From positions 57,788 through 121,787 of the forward strand of contig JACTAT010000048.1 of assembly GCA_014526335.1 (NCBI GenBank): DNA of 64,000 nt, in the 5' to 3' direction. A program made the translations under genes and the position numbers. Positions 34,085 through 45,366 of the stretch are shown here, in pieces (the stretch's first letter is position 1; every line of letters starts with the position of its first letter). The notes below the pieces were generated by a model. It was not told the origin of the DNA and searched no databases. It saw only the letters and a program-made list of their open reading frames with translations. The stretch comes from Chrysaora quinquecirrha (taxonomy: Eukaryota > Cnidaria > Scyphozoa > Semaeostomeae > Pelagiidae).

Positions 34085-37000
34085 ATCTAACTAACTAACT
34101 ATAGCAAACTGACTGATTCGGTAATTGGCTAACTAACTAACTAAATAACTAAATGAATAACAAACTGACTAACTAACTAGCTATAGCTAACTAAATTTTT
34201 AATAAAGTAACTAACTACCTAACTAGATATTTAATAACTAACTAACTAACTAACTAACCAGTAACTAACTAACTAACTAAATGAATAACAAATTGACTAA
34301 CTAACTAGCTATAGCTATAAATTATTAATAAAGTAACTAACTAACTAACTAGATATTTAACAACTAACTAACTAATTAACTAACCAGTAACTAACTAACT
34401 AATTAAATAACTAAATAAATAACAAAATGACTAACTAACTAGCTATAGGTAACTAAATTTTTAATAAAGTAACTAACTAGATATTTAACAACTAACTACT
34501 AACTAACTGACTAACTAACTAACTAACCAACTAACTAACTAACTAACTAAATAACTAAATGAATAACAAAATGACTAACTAACTAGCTATAGGTAACTAA
34601 ATTTTTAATAAAGTAACTAACTAGATATTTAACAACTAACTAACTAAATAACTTACTAACTAACGAACTAACTAGTAACTAACTAACTAACTAACTAAAT
34701 AACTAAATGAATAACAAATGACTAACTAACTAGCTATAGGTAACTAAATAAAGTAACTAACTAGATATTTAACAACTAACTAACTAACTAACTTACTAAC
34801 TAACGAACTAACTAGTAACTAACTAACTAACTAACTAAATAACTAAATGAATAACAAAATGACTAACTAACTAGCTATAGGTAACTAAATTTTAATAAAG
34901 TAACTAACTAGATATTTAACAACTAACTAACTAAATAACTTACTAACTAACGAACTAACTAGTAACTAACTAACTAACTAACTAAATAACTAAATGAATA
35001 ACAAATGACTAACTAACTAGCTATAGGTAACTAAATAAAGTAACTAACTAGATATTTAACAACTAACTAACTAACTAACGAACTAACTAGTAACTAACTA
35101 ACTAACTAACTAAATAACTAAATGAATAACAAATGACTAACTAACTAGCTATAGGTAACTAAATTTTAATAAAGTAACTAACTAGATATTTAACAACTAA
35201 CTAACTAACTAACTTACTAACTAACGAACTAACTAGTAACTAACTAACTAACTAACTAAATAACTAAATGAATAACAAAATGACTAACTAACTAGCTATA
35301 GGTAACTAAATTTTAATAAAGTAACTAACTAGATATTTAACAACTAACTAACTAACTAACTTACTAACTAACGAACCAACTAGTAACTAACTAACTAACT
35401 AACTAAATAACTAAATGAATAACAAATGACTAACTAACTAGCTATAGGTAACTAAATTTTTAATAAAGTAACTAACTAGATATTTAACAACTAACTAACT
35501 AACTAACTTACTAACTAACGAACTAACTAGTAATTAACTAACTAACTAACTAAATAACTAAATGAATAACAAAATGACTAACTAACTAGCTATAGGTAAC
35601 TAAATTTTTAATAAAGTAACTAACTAGATATTTAACAACTAACTAACTAACTAACGAACTAACTAGTAACTAACTAACTAACTAACTAAATAACTAAATG
35701 AATAACAAATGACTAACTAACTAGCTATAGGTAACTAAATTTTTAATAAAGTAACTAACTAGATATTTAACAACTAACTAACTAACTAACTTACTAACTA
35801 ACGAACTAACTAGTAACTAACTAACTAACTAACTAAATAACTAAATGAATAACAAAATGACTAACTAACTAGCTATAGGTAACTAAATTTTTAATAAAGT
35901 AACTAACTAGATATTTAACAACTAACTAACTAAATAACTTACTAACTAACGAACTAACTAGTAACTAACTAACTAACTAACTAAATAACTAAATGAATAA
36001 CAAATGACTAACTAACTAGCTATAGGTAACTAAATAAAGTAACTAACTAGATATTTAACAACTAACTAACTAACTAACGAACTAACTAGTAACTAACTAA
36101 CTAACTAACTAAATAACTAAATGAATAACAAATTGACTAACTAACTAGCTATAGCTATAAATTATTAATAAAGTAACTAACTAACTAACTAGATATTTAA
36201 CAACTAACTAACTAATTAACTAACCAGTAACTAACTAACTAATTAAATAACTAAATAAATAACAAAATGACTAACTAACTAGCTATAGGTAACTAAATTT
36301 TTAATAAAGTAACTAACTAGATATTTAACAACTAACTAACTAACTAACTTACTAACTAACGAACTAACTAGTAACTAACTAACTAACTAACTAAATAACT
36401 AAATGAATAACAAAATGACTAACTAACTAGCTATAGGTAACTAAATTTTTAATAAAGTAACTAACTAGATATTTAACAACTAACTAACTAAATAACTTAC
36501 TAACTAACGAACTAACTAGTAACTAACTAACTAACTAACTAAATAACTAAATGAATAACAAATGACTAACTAACTAGCTATAGGTAACTAAATAAAGTAA
36601 CTAACTAGATATTTAACAACTAACTAACTAACTAACTTACTAACTAACGAACTAACTAGTAACTAACTAACTAACTAACTAAATAACTAAATGAATAACA
36701 AAATGACTAACTAACTAGCTATAGGTAACTAAATTTTTAATAAAGTAACTAACTAGATATTTAACAACTAACTAACTAACTAACTTACTAACTAACGAAC
36801 CAACTAGTAACTAACTAACTAACTAACTAAATAACTAAATGAATAACAAATGACTAACTAACTAGCTATAGGTAACTAAATTTTTAATAAAGTAACTAAC
36901 TAGATATTTAACAACTAACTAACTAACTAACTTACTAACTAACGAACTAACTAGTAATTAACTAACTAACTAACTAAATAACTAAATGAATAACAAAATG

Positions 37001-37690
37001 ACTAACTAACTAGCTATAGGTAACTAAATTTTTAATAAAGTAACTAACTAGATATTTAACAACTAACTAACTAACTAACGAACTAACTAGTAACTAACTA
37101 ACTAACTAACTAAATAACTAAATGAATAACAAATGACTAACTAACTCGCTATAGGTAACTAAATTTTAATAAAGTAACTAACTAGATATTTAACAACTAA
37201 CTAACTAACTAACTTACTAACTAACGAACTAACTAGTAACTAACTAACTAACTAACTAAATAACTAAATGAATAACAAAATGACTAACTAACTAGCTATA
37301 GGTAACTAAATTTTTAATAAAGTAACTAACTAGATATTTAACAACTAACTAACTAACTAACTTACTAACTAACGAACTAACTAGTAACTAACTAACTAAC
37401 TAAATAACTAAATGAATAACAAATGACTAACTAACTAGCTATAGGTAACTAAATTTTTAATAAAGTAACTAACTAGATATTTAACAACTAACTAACTAAC
37501 TAACTTACTAACTAACGAACTAACTAGTAACTAACTAACTAACTAAATAACTTAATGAATAACAAATGACTAACTAACTAGCTATAGCTACTCACTAACT
37601 AAAGTAGCTAAACAACTAACTAACTAACGGACATGAACTAATGCCATCGAATGCCATATCTAACAAACCAACGAACTAAATAACTAACCA
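34085..37690. repeat. CTAA-based higher-order satellite
   Basis: A complex unit of about 130-155 bp repeats over 20 times. Each unit has CTAACTAACTAAATAACTAA, ATGAATAACAAA, CTAGCTATAGGTAACTAAAT, (T)TTTTAATAAAGTAAC, CTAGATATTTAACAACTAAC and a TTACTAACTAACGAAC variant. A distinct variant unit (GCTATAGCTATAAATTATTA) at about 34308 recurs at about 36148, an offset of 1840 bp, with the following unit order largely preserved. Stops occur in most frames, so there is no coding. Confidence 0.95.
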
Positions 37691-37697
37691 TCTAACT

Positions 37698-38850
37698 ATT
37701 CAAATAAAACAAGGGGTACCTCAAGGATCTATTCTAGGTCCACTATTCTTCAATATTTTTATCAATGATTTATTCTTCGTTATCAAAAATAGCGAACTAT
37801 GTAACTATGCTGATGACAATACAATTTGGATTAAAGATAAGGACATTGATGAAATAACAACTAAACTAAATCAAGAAATAGTTCAAAGATAACTCAATGA
37901 TCTTGAATGGTGAAAAATGTAAATTTATGATCCTAGAAACTAAAAATAATCGACAAAATAAAGCAGTAATGACAATAAATAACAATCCTCTCGAAGAGGT
38001 TAAGGAAGCTAAACTCCTTGGTGTCACTCTTGATAGCCAACTGTCATCTGAGAAGCACATAAAGAACATATGCAAAAGCGCTGGGAAAAAGCTTAATGCT
38101 CCCGCAAGATTAGCCCCATACTAAGATGAAGCAAAAAGGATACTTCTCATGAAAACATTCATCGTATCCTATTTTAATTATTGTCCCCTTGTCTGGATGT
38201 ACTGTAGCAAGAAACGTAACCACCTAATCAATTCCATTCATGAAAGGGCTTTAAGAATAGCGTATAATAATAGCGAATCCCTTAGTTTTACTCGCCTATT
38301 GAGGAAAGATAATTCGGTAACAATCCACGAGTTAAAAATTCAAAAGCTTTTGGTTGAAATTTTCAAAACCATGCATGGTATGAATCCAGATTTCATGAAA
38401 GACCTGCTTCTTACACACCTGTCCGGAAATAATTTGCGGACATCTCACTTTGAAGTCAATAAACCTGCCACAAATTGGTGCGGTCTTGATACATTGATTT
38501 TCAGAGGCAGTTCTTCATGGAATCAGATTTCTACTGAAATTAAGGCAAGTAATTCTGTGCAGGGCTTTCAGCAAAGCCTAAAAAATAGCCATCGAGAGGC
38601 AAAGTTATGCAGCTGCAAGTTGTGCGCGCAATTTCTGCCAAAAGATATTGGTTATATATAAAATGATTAGCTCTTACTCTAACTTCTATTATATTACAAC
38701 TATATGTTATACTTTCAAACCGTTAATACCGTTTGGAAGTAGCTAAACTTTCTAATTTCTTTTTGGTTATTCTGGAAGTTGGTTTGTATTAGCTACTTTT
38801 AGACTTAGCTATTTTGTCACCACCTTAGAAGAAAGTGATCAAAAAAAGAC
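37698..38850 (+). mobile_element. 5'-truncated LINE inserted in the CTAA satellite
   Basis: From 37698 the frame reads [20 protein letters not shown], then [12 protein letters not shown] (RT catalytic YADD), stopping at VQR. A shifted frame from 37897 carries NGEKCKFMILET and KLLGVTLDSQLSSEKHI, and has a further in-frame stop at 38122. The thumb and C-terminal region run to 38661. The 5' junction abuts CTAA satellite text and CTAA repeats resume at about 38870. It is dead, and of a different subfamily from the LINE at 25970. Confidence 0.88.
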
Positions 38851-38859
38851 TAGCTAGCA

Positions 38860-39015
38860 AATTAAGTATCGAACTAACTAACTAACATATTAACTAGCTA
38901 ATTAGCTATCTAACTAACGCGCTAACTCTCTTACTAGCTGACTGAGTGACTGACTAACTACTTAACTAATTAACTAGCTAACAAGCAAACTAATTAACTA
39001 ACGTTTAAATAGCTA
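38860..39015. repeat. CTAA array, right remnant
   Basis: Degenerate CTAACTAACTAA text follows the LINE 3' end and is probably the continuation of the 34085-37690 array split by LINE insertion. Confidence 0.6.
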
Positions 39016-39425
39016 ACATTGAACAAAACTAATTTCGTCGCAGAGACAGCAAGATTGTCCTTATCTTCCAGCCTTGTACAAAAATTGCTGTAGGATGCCA
39101 AGAGGGATATATACAAAATCGAGAAAAGTGACACCGTTTCCAATACCAAAATGATGAAATCAATACCGTTCCAGGCGGCTCGTTCCCAGTATCCAAATTA
39201 CACACATTGCCCCTTCCCCCGGGGTTAACCCTCCTTATATGGCCGCTAATTAAATATTAGTAAGCCTATTAGAAAGTCTACGAAATAAATTGTCAAAAAT
39301 GTAGTTTATTGTGAATTTGTAATCTCAAACCTTTCCTCTTACTGCTAATAACTGCAGACACTCGTTAACTATAAATGCTCGTTTATATCACATGTAGAAC
39401 TCTCTATGTTAATAGTCTTTGAGTT

Positions 39426-39476
39426 GTTCAAAACTACAAAATTGCTTTTTCGTCTGACACTCCTCAGAGTATGAAC
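39426..39476 (-). ncRNA. hammerhead-like motif in Penelope 3' tail
   Basis: Minus-strand CTGAGGA (39467-39461), GTGTCAGAC (stem II and loop) and GAAA (39451-39448) keep the hammerhead core order. Outer strands GTTCA (39476-39472) and TGAAC (39430-39426) can pair as stem I, with mismatches nearer the core. Stem III is unclear. Probably decayed. Confidence 0.4.
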
Positions 39477-40117
39477 GTCAGAAACAGACCGAAACAATAG
39501 ACTAAGGCGGAATTTATGTCCAGATGCGGTTCGAAATGCACCAATCAAAAAGATCGAAAAGCTGAATTGGCACTGTGTTCTAAACACCAATCAGCTGGTT
39601 GGATACAGCGGGAAGACCAATAGAATCATTCGAAGAGTTTAAGTGAGAAACCGAACTTTTTCTGTCTACACAGAACCGGCCTTTTGGTTTTGACGTAGAC
39701 AGATTCCAAAACCCCTAAGTGAAACAAAGATCTTGCTTTGCCAATGATTCTGAAACAATCCTCGCTGTAATTTTCCGCACAAATTGGGTTATCGAGCAGA
39801 TGTTGTCCTATGGCCAAATCATGTTTGAGACTAGGTTGTTGTTTAGACCCAAGGGGTGGTTGCTCTCTTTGCCGAAAATTATGCAGACGAATATTAGTAG
39901 GGACATGCTGCTTTATCCTATCACCTAATCTCTGGGAAGTACGACCTACGTACCTGGCATCACACCGGCACGAAAATTCATAAATGACCAAACTTTTTTG
40001 TGTGGTAGGTGGGAAATCCTTTTGAATGGATGGTAGAACTTTCCGAATGCCAAAAACTAACCGGGGGTTGGCAGCAGCGAAGCACTTAGTAATGGCCTTT
40101 TTAATTTGACTTTCGAA

Positions 40118-40474
40118 TCCTTATTTTTGGACCTCTTTTGAGGCAATTGTAGTTCAAAAAGTTCCTTAATAGTTCCTTAATTTTACCTGCACATACAGTG
40201 GTCTTAACAATAAAAGAGAGACACTTGCATGTTAGGAAAGCTCGAGACTACTCAAGGAAACATTTGATACATGATTAAAGTACAATTTATGTGATTTTCG
40301 ACTGCAAATGAATGGAACCGGCTTTCTAATTCTTTATTATTTGCAGTTATAAAACTATTCAACAATAAAAGTTCTTTAGTTATCTTCTCTCTAGTAGTAT
40401 AAGTTCTTTAAATTTTCGGGCCTTCTACATGTAGGTTCCTTATAAAGTGGTTCCTTATAAAAAAAGCGTGTAGA
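40118..40474. mobile_element. foldback element, family A (copy 5) inside the Penelope ORF
   Basis: The interior matches copy 1 closely (TCCTTATTTTTGGACCTCTT, GCAATTGTAGTTCAAAAAGT) and the right end is CCTTATAAAAAAAGCGTGTA. The outer left end is shortened. The Penelope frame is open on both sides, so it inserted after the retroelement. Confidence 0.8.
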
Positions 40475-41149
40475 CCCGAGATTTAGAGCAAATCATAAGT
40501 GTCCGATGAACTAGCGTGTTGATGAGGTTAATTTTCCTCTGTTTTGGACTAAAGGAATCCCACCGTGTATAGAGGCCGCTAAAGGTTTGTTTCCTATATA
40601 TACTGGTGAGTAATCCAGTAGGAGTGTTTGCAACAAAAAAGTCGAGAAACGGCAAAGAGTTGTTTTGCTCCTTTTCGAAAGTCAATTTTAGAGACGGATG
40701 CAAGGCGTTAAGTTTTTAGAGGAAAACGTTACAATCGGACTCTTTTTTGAAAATGGCGAAAGTGTCATCAACATATCGAAAATAAACTTGAGGTTTAGAT
40801 GATGAGCCGAAAAGTTGACCTTCGTAGAAACCAACAAAGATGCTTGCTAGCGCTGGTCCCAATGGTCTCCCCATGGCGACTCCGTCCCTTTGTCGGGACA
40901 TCTTATTGTTGAAGCTGAACTCTACCGACCTGGTAGCAGACTCCATCAATTCGACAAATACCTCCTCAGGGAACGGCGGACTGACAAGTTCACCCCGGTA
41001 GACAGCTCTAGCGGGTTTTAAGTATGCCCAAAAATGATTCCGCTGTTCATCTCTATGTTAAATTTTTTATGTGTTAATCTTATGAGATACACGAGGGTTG
41101 TTGCATCCTTATTTACAGGCAAAAATCAAAATCTGTCAGGGCTTGCATG

Positions 41150-41560
41150 TAGCCCTCTCTCTCTATTAGATAATTTAGGGTATGCTCACATGAGACGGGA
41201 TAGCATGGGATAGCACACTGAGATGGGATGATATTCAGCTCATTCGAGTTCGAGTTCAATAATGCTTTTTGATTGGATTTGCGCTTGCATATATTTAACA
41301 AATCACCCCCCCCCCCCAATAGTGGGTTGGTTTGCTAGAGTTCTTTCATGTGGGAGATTTTCATCCCCACCGGCACGGCAGTGAGCTGAACTGGTTGGGA
41401 AAGCCCACCCCTCAGATATGAACGCAATCGTGTTCTTACATACAACTCGGCGTGTTTACATGGGTTGGGCGGGTCAGCCCAGTTAAGTGACTTGGCGAGA
41501 TCTGACAGAACAATGAATGCTTGTTAGTAAATCTTGCATTTACATGAACAGTCACCCAGT
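41150..41560. repeat. repeat related to the GGGATATCCC foldback
   Basis: Contains CACATGAGACGGGATAGCAT, AGGGTATGCTC, a C run and CAGTGAGCTGAACTGGTTGG with AACGCAATCGTGTTC, resembling the block nested at 17633-18033. Borders are not clear. Confidence 0.4.
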
Positions 41561-42755
41561 TTAGGATCGGTAGAAAACTTTATGGAGATTACGAATTTCG
41601 ATCTTGGCCATTCGAAATCTCGCTCTAATCGACATGACGTCGGATGACGTAAGACAGAATCGATGCTTTTATTTTCGACTTCTGTAAGGTTTTCAATGAT
41701 GTTTTAGTAAAACGTGGGTTTTGACGAATTACCAATAAATGCCACGCTATAAGATCTAACTATACAAGAACAATTTAAAACGATCTCACCCAAAACTTTG
41801 GTAGGCTTTACTTGCGTGACGCAGTAGAATATCAGCGAGAGAGAGAAACTTGAATCTGTGTTTTCTGCGTGAGTTCTGAATCTTGAATCTGAATCTGAAT
41901 AACTATTTACTAAAATCTTATTACTTTTATACTTAATCTAAGTGAGCTATATACAATATTTTTCTACATATAAGGAATGAAATGATAGGCTGTAAAGGTG
42001 AGAAAAACTAGCTAAATATGGTATGAATAACGAAGGCTATGCTATGTGTGACAAATAAGGTAATACCTATGATGATGCGGGAATTACCTACGTGGGTAGC
42101 ATGCAGTGATGCAATGCGGGGATGCCTATGCCAGTGGATGCTACGGATGTTACCTGAAATGGCTAGTGCTAAAGAATGAGTAAACTAAACATGTTAATGT
42201 ATGCGAATATATGCTAACAACTACAATGTTACCCTAACCCTACCGGGCTTTTTTATCTCAAATAGCGGAGGGGTGTTTTCCAAACCCCCTCCAGAATTTG
42301 TTTTCCTGTAGAGCTAGAGCAATGAAACCTGGCACAGGCATGGGCCAATGTATCATGTGTAATGTTTGCGAATTGGGCGTCTCCCACTTCTAATATGACG
42401 TCATTATGACATCATAATCAAACGTGCTATCGACGTCGGTCAAAAATCGACCATCCTGATTTGGAAGCTTACATCCACCACACAACAGAAAAGTTATAAG
42501 AAAAGGTTGAGGGGGTGGATTAGTCAGTTAGATTACATGGGCATGCTTGAAAACTGGTACACCGTTACATTGTCACGAATACTGACCGGTACGCTTGCAA
42601 AAAAGCCGGTACACCGGTACATTGATAGTAGCTGTCATCCCAACTCGGTAAGGCATGCTTGGTAAAGACAGAAGAGCAAATTGCCGTGTGGTTTTTCAGG
42701 ATAATTGTAGTCCATGGTAGTATGAATAGTTTGTGATGACTTCGAGAAAACTTTC
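41561..42755. other. intergenic stretch, nothing recognised
   Basis: No exon was supported. A GTACACCGGTACATTG-like short repeat occurs at 42556-42620. Confidence 0.35.
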
Positions 42756-44092
42756 TCATAACCATAATATAAATTTCCATTTGTCTTGTGATTTTCTCAT
42801 GATTCCTTTGTTTGTTACACCTATGATTTGATTGGCTGATGAAGGAAATACCCAAGCGGTATCAACAACACTCGGTAGTGACGTCTCTTCAGATGCTGTC
42901 TTAGCTTTACGAATCTGAGGCTGGTTTTGAATCGAGGTCCATGTGCTATCTTCAATTTGCCAAAAGGTTTGTAGATCACTCCTCAATGCAACGTAGGCAT
43001 TGCCTTGTGTATTAACGCAATATAGTGTTTGTTTGTTTGTATCAATACCAACAATCGATGCAATACTGTGGGGTATGCCTTGCCATGAGGTAACGCCATT
43101 CTTTTGCACATAGCAAGATGGCTGGTTTCCTTGGGAATATTGCTTGATTTTTCTGCAAATGTACACGTCATTTTTAACGTCATCATAAAGAATACTAAAA
43201 CCAGGGATCGTGATTCTACCAGATATAGGTATCAAACTTCTGGTTTGAGATATTTTACATTTATATTCAATCATCTTGTTTAAACTTGTGTTGAATTTAC
43301 CATGAAATTTCCCAAGATTCGTTTGATATGCAAAGTCAATCAGAATCGCTCCTGCGCAGTTGTTTCCTTTGAAAACACTGTTTGGAAAGTTGAATTTGAA
43401 ATTGAATTGGATGAAATGATTTGTGTAAAGCCAAAGTACGTCAGTCTGTAAATCGATTAATCCACGGCTGGTTTCATTTCTGGTTGGGTTGATTGTCAAG
43501 NNNNNNNNNNNNNNNNNNNNNNNNNNNNNNNNNNNNNNNNNNNNNNNNNNNNNNNNNNNNNNNNNNNNNNNNNNNNNNNNNNNNNNNNNNNNNNNNNNNN
43601 NNNNNNNNNNNNNNNNNNNNNNNNNNNNNNNNNNNNNNNNNNNNNNNNNNNNNNNNNNNNNNNNNNNNNNNNNNNNNNNNNNNNNNNNNNNNNNNNNNNN
43701 NNNNNNNNNNNNNNNNNNNNNNNNNNNNNNNNNNNNNNNNNNNNNNNNNNNNNNNNNNNNNNNNNNNNNNNNNNNNNNNNNNNNNNNNNNNNNNNNNNNN
43801 NNNNNNNNNNNNNNNNNNNNNNNNNNNNNNNNNNNNNNNNNNNNNNNNNNNNNNNNNNNNNNNNNNNNNNNNNNNNNNNNNNNNNNNNNNNNNNNNNNNN
43901 NNNNNNNNNNNNNNNNNNNNNNNNNNNNNNNNNNNNNNNNNNNNNNNNNNNNNNNNNNNNNNNNNNNNNNNNNNNNNNNNNNNNNNNNNNNNNNNNNNNN
44001 TCATAGAAAATAGCTCGTGTTCTTTTGTAATTAGTTCAAGAACGAAGGGCCCCCGATAAATTTCTCGCATTGTTGGCTTTTTGGTCATACTA
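42756..44092 (-). CDS. unrecognised single-exon ORF broken by an assembly gap
   Basis: Minus-strand 44092-44001 starts MTKKPTMREIYRGPFVLELI and is open into the 500-N gap. Beyond the gap 43499-42756 is open for 247 codons to a stop. The two may be one intronless gene; the unknown gap size makes the frame join untestable. The C-terminal part contains LWLYTNHFIQFNFKFNF, several cysteines (NNCAG, EYKCK, YICRK, PSCYV, LYCVN) and two tectonin-like segments, WQGIPHSIASIVGIDTN with LYCVNTQGNAYV, and DTAWVFPSSANQIIGVTNKG. The repeats suggest a beta-propeller lectin-like fold, but that is a guess. Codon use and lack of stops favour a real gene or a young retrocopy. Confidence 0.5.
43501..44000. other. 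assembly gap, exactly 500 N
   Basis: The run is 500 unknown bases, the same size as the first gap. It splits the unrecognised minus-strand ORF and lies 3' of the last visible FCSK exon. Confidence 0.95.
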
Positions 44093-44212
44093 TGCAAAAA
44101 GGCTGCTTAAGGCTCTTCAATAAACAATCATAAAGAAGAGGACTCGTAATATGCATTTTCAAGTTTCTAACGGGCATGTTAAGAACTCACTACTCCAAGC
44201 CCCCATCCCCTA

Positions 44213-44351
44213 GACTTTTTACATTCCTCCACACTCCACCACCCTGCTCGAACTGCCATATGAGTTGTTTCCACTCCGAGGAAACAGCAATTATGTTGTC
44301 GAAGTTGTTAGCACTTGTTTCCGAAAGAGGGGGAAGGTGTAATAAGTCTAT
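44213..44351. mobile_element. short TIR element, family D (copy 1)
   Basis: The ends TAGACTTTTTACATTC and GTGTAATAAGTCTA are inverted and the interior has TCCACACTCCACCACCC and GAGGAAACAGC. It is related to 49041-49186. No clear target duplication is visible here. Confidence 0.65.
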
Positions 44352-44394
44352 CCTTCCCAAGCAGTGCTCCTTTAGCTTCGCCGTCCCCGCATCA

Positions 44395-44690
44395 GGGCCT
44401 TATCTTACCAAAATACTTCGGGCCCCTTGCGTCTCCGTTTCGCCTCTATATTCAAGGGATATTCCTTTGGGCATCTTCCGTAAACCGTAGAGTTGGAAGA
44501 AGTTGGAATCGTATGCTTGTGCCATTATTATACCAAAAAAGGTGAACTTCCTAGGCCTTAAACCTTTTTTTACAAAATCCCATTCGTTTGGTAGTTCTGT
44601 TTTTAGTAGACGTCTGAGAGATTTCCGACGTATTCGTTTGGGCCATTTTACAAATGATTGAGCTTCAAAGAGTTGCAAACCTTATGCTCC
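44395..44690 (-). pseudogene. unrecognised ORF fragment
   Basis: The minus strand is open from about 44687 and encodes LFEAQSFVKWPKRIRRKSLR, then LPNEWDFVKKGLRPRKFTFF and GIIMAQAYDSNFFQLYGLRK. It ends near the family D element. It is lysine/arginine-rich with no match I recognise. It could be a piece of a gene or transposon; no flanking splice signals are convincing. Confidence 0.25.
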
Positions 44691-45366
44691 TGGAGCTGGT
44701 AGACTTCGCACGCATCCTTGCATTCATTAATAATTTCCAAGTTATCACATTCGCCTTAATTTTGACTCGTGCACTGTCGATTCACGTTAAAATTCTGATT
44801 TGAACACAGACAACATTCAAAATAATTAACACTTTCTTAAGCTGCCTCCGTGTAAAAGGACAATTGCATGAATTTAGGTTGCGTTCTTTTGGAACGAAGC
44901 ACAAGTTTGATTCGACATTGTATCGTTCTTTTCATTGCAGTAGCGAAGCTACCTCGTTTTCCCTACTGAAGCAAGCGAATTGATTTTGCAGCAATTTGCT
45001 TATATTGCTTAGCAAAGCAAAAACAATTCTCTGTGTTCTTTTTTATCTGATTCAGTTTCTTCGTGCCTCTTTAGGCCATGTGTGAATTTAGAACCGGATC
45101 GAGTAAAAATTTCGCGCCAAAATTAAAGAAGAGCTTTAAGATTTGTGTCAAGATTTGTCAGTTGTAGGATTAAAACTTTGATTTATTGAATTGATTTTAA
45201 AAGCTGGCTGAAACAGATGCAGTTGCGCATGGAAATATAGAAAGTTAGAGACTACTTCTTAGAAAACCTGAAATTTGCTTTGAAGACCAAATCAAATTTC
45301 TTTTGGTTTTACTTCGGTTCCACGTCTTTTAAGAGTCAGAAAAGCGAAGAAATTTTATCAAGATAC

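Larger units (their letters stand above)
39400..41045 (-). mobile_element. Penelope-like retroelement, interrupted
   Basis: On the minus strand the reverse transcriptase contains RDGVAMGRPLGPALASIFVG, VYFRYVDDTFAIFKK (catalytic YVDD) and LPFLDFFV (41010-40480). A family A foldback (40474-40118) interrupts the frame, which resumes with ESQIKKAITKCFAAANPRL and the GIY-YIG nuclease VIYEFSCRCDARYVGRTSQR, LGDRIKQHVP, ending KFGFSLKLFE at about 39626. Its 3' noncoding tail (39625-39400) carries a hammerhead-like core. The 5' end is missing. Confidence 0.88.

Noticed and set aside
34085..37690. CRISPR-like array
   Set aside because: Units are contiguous CTAA-derived satellite text with no unique spacers, in a eukaryotic genome.
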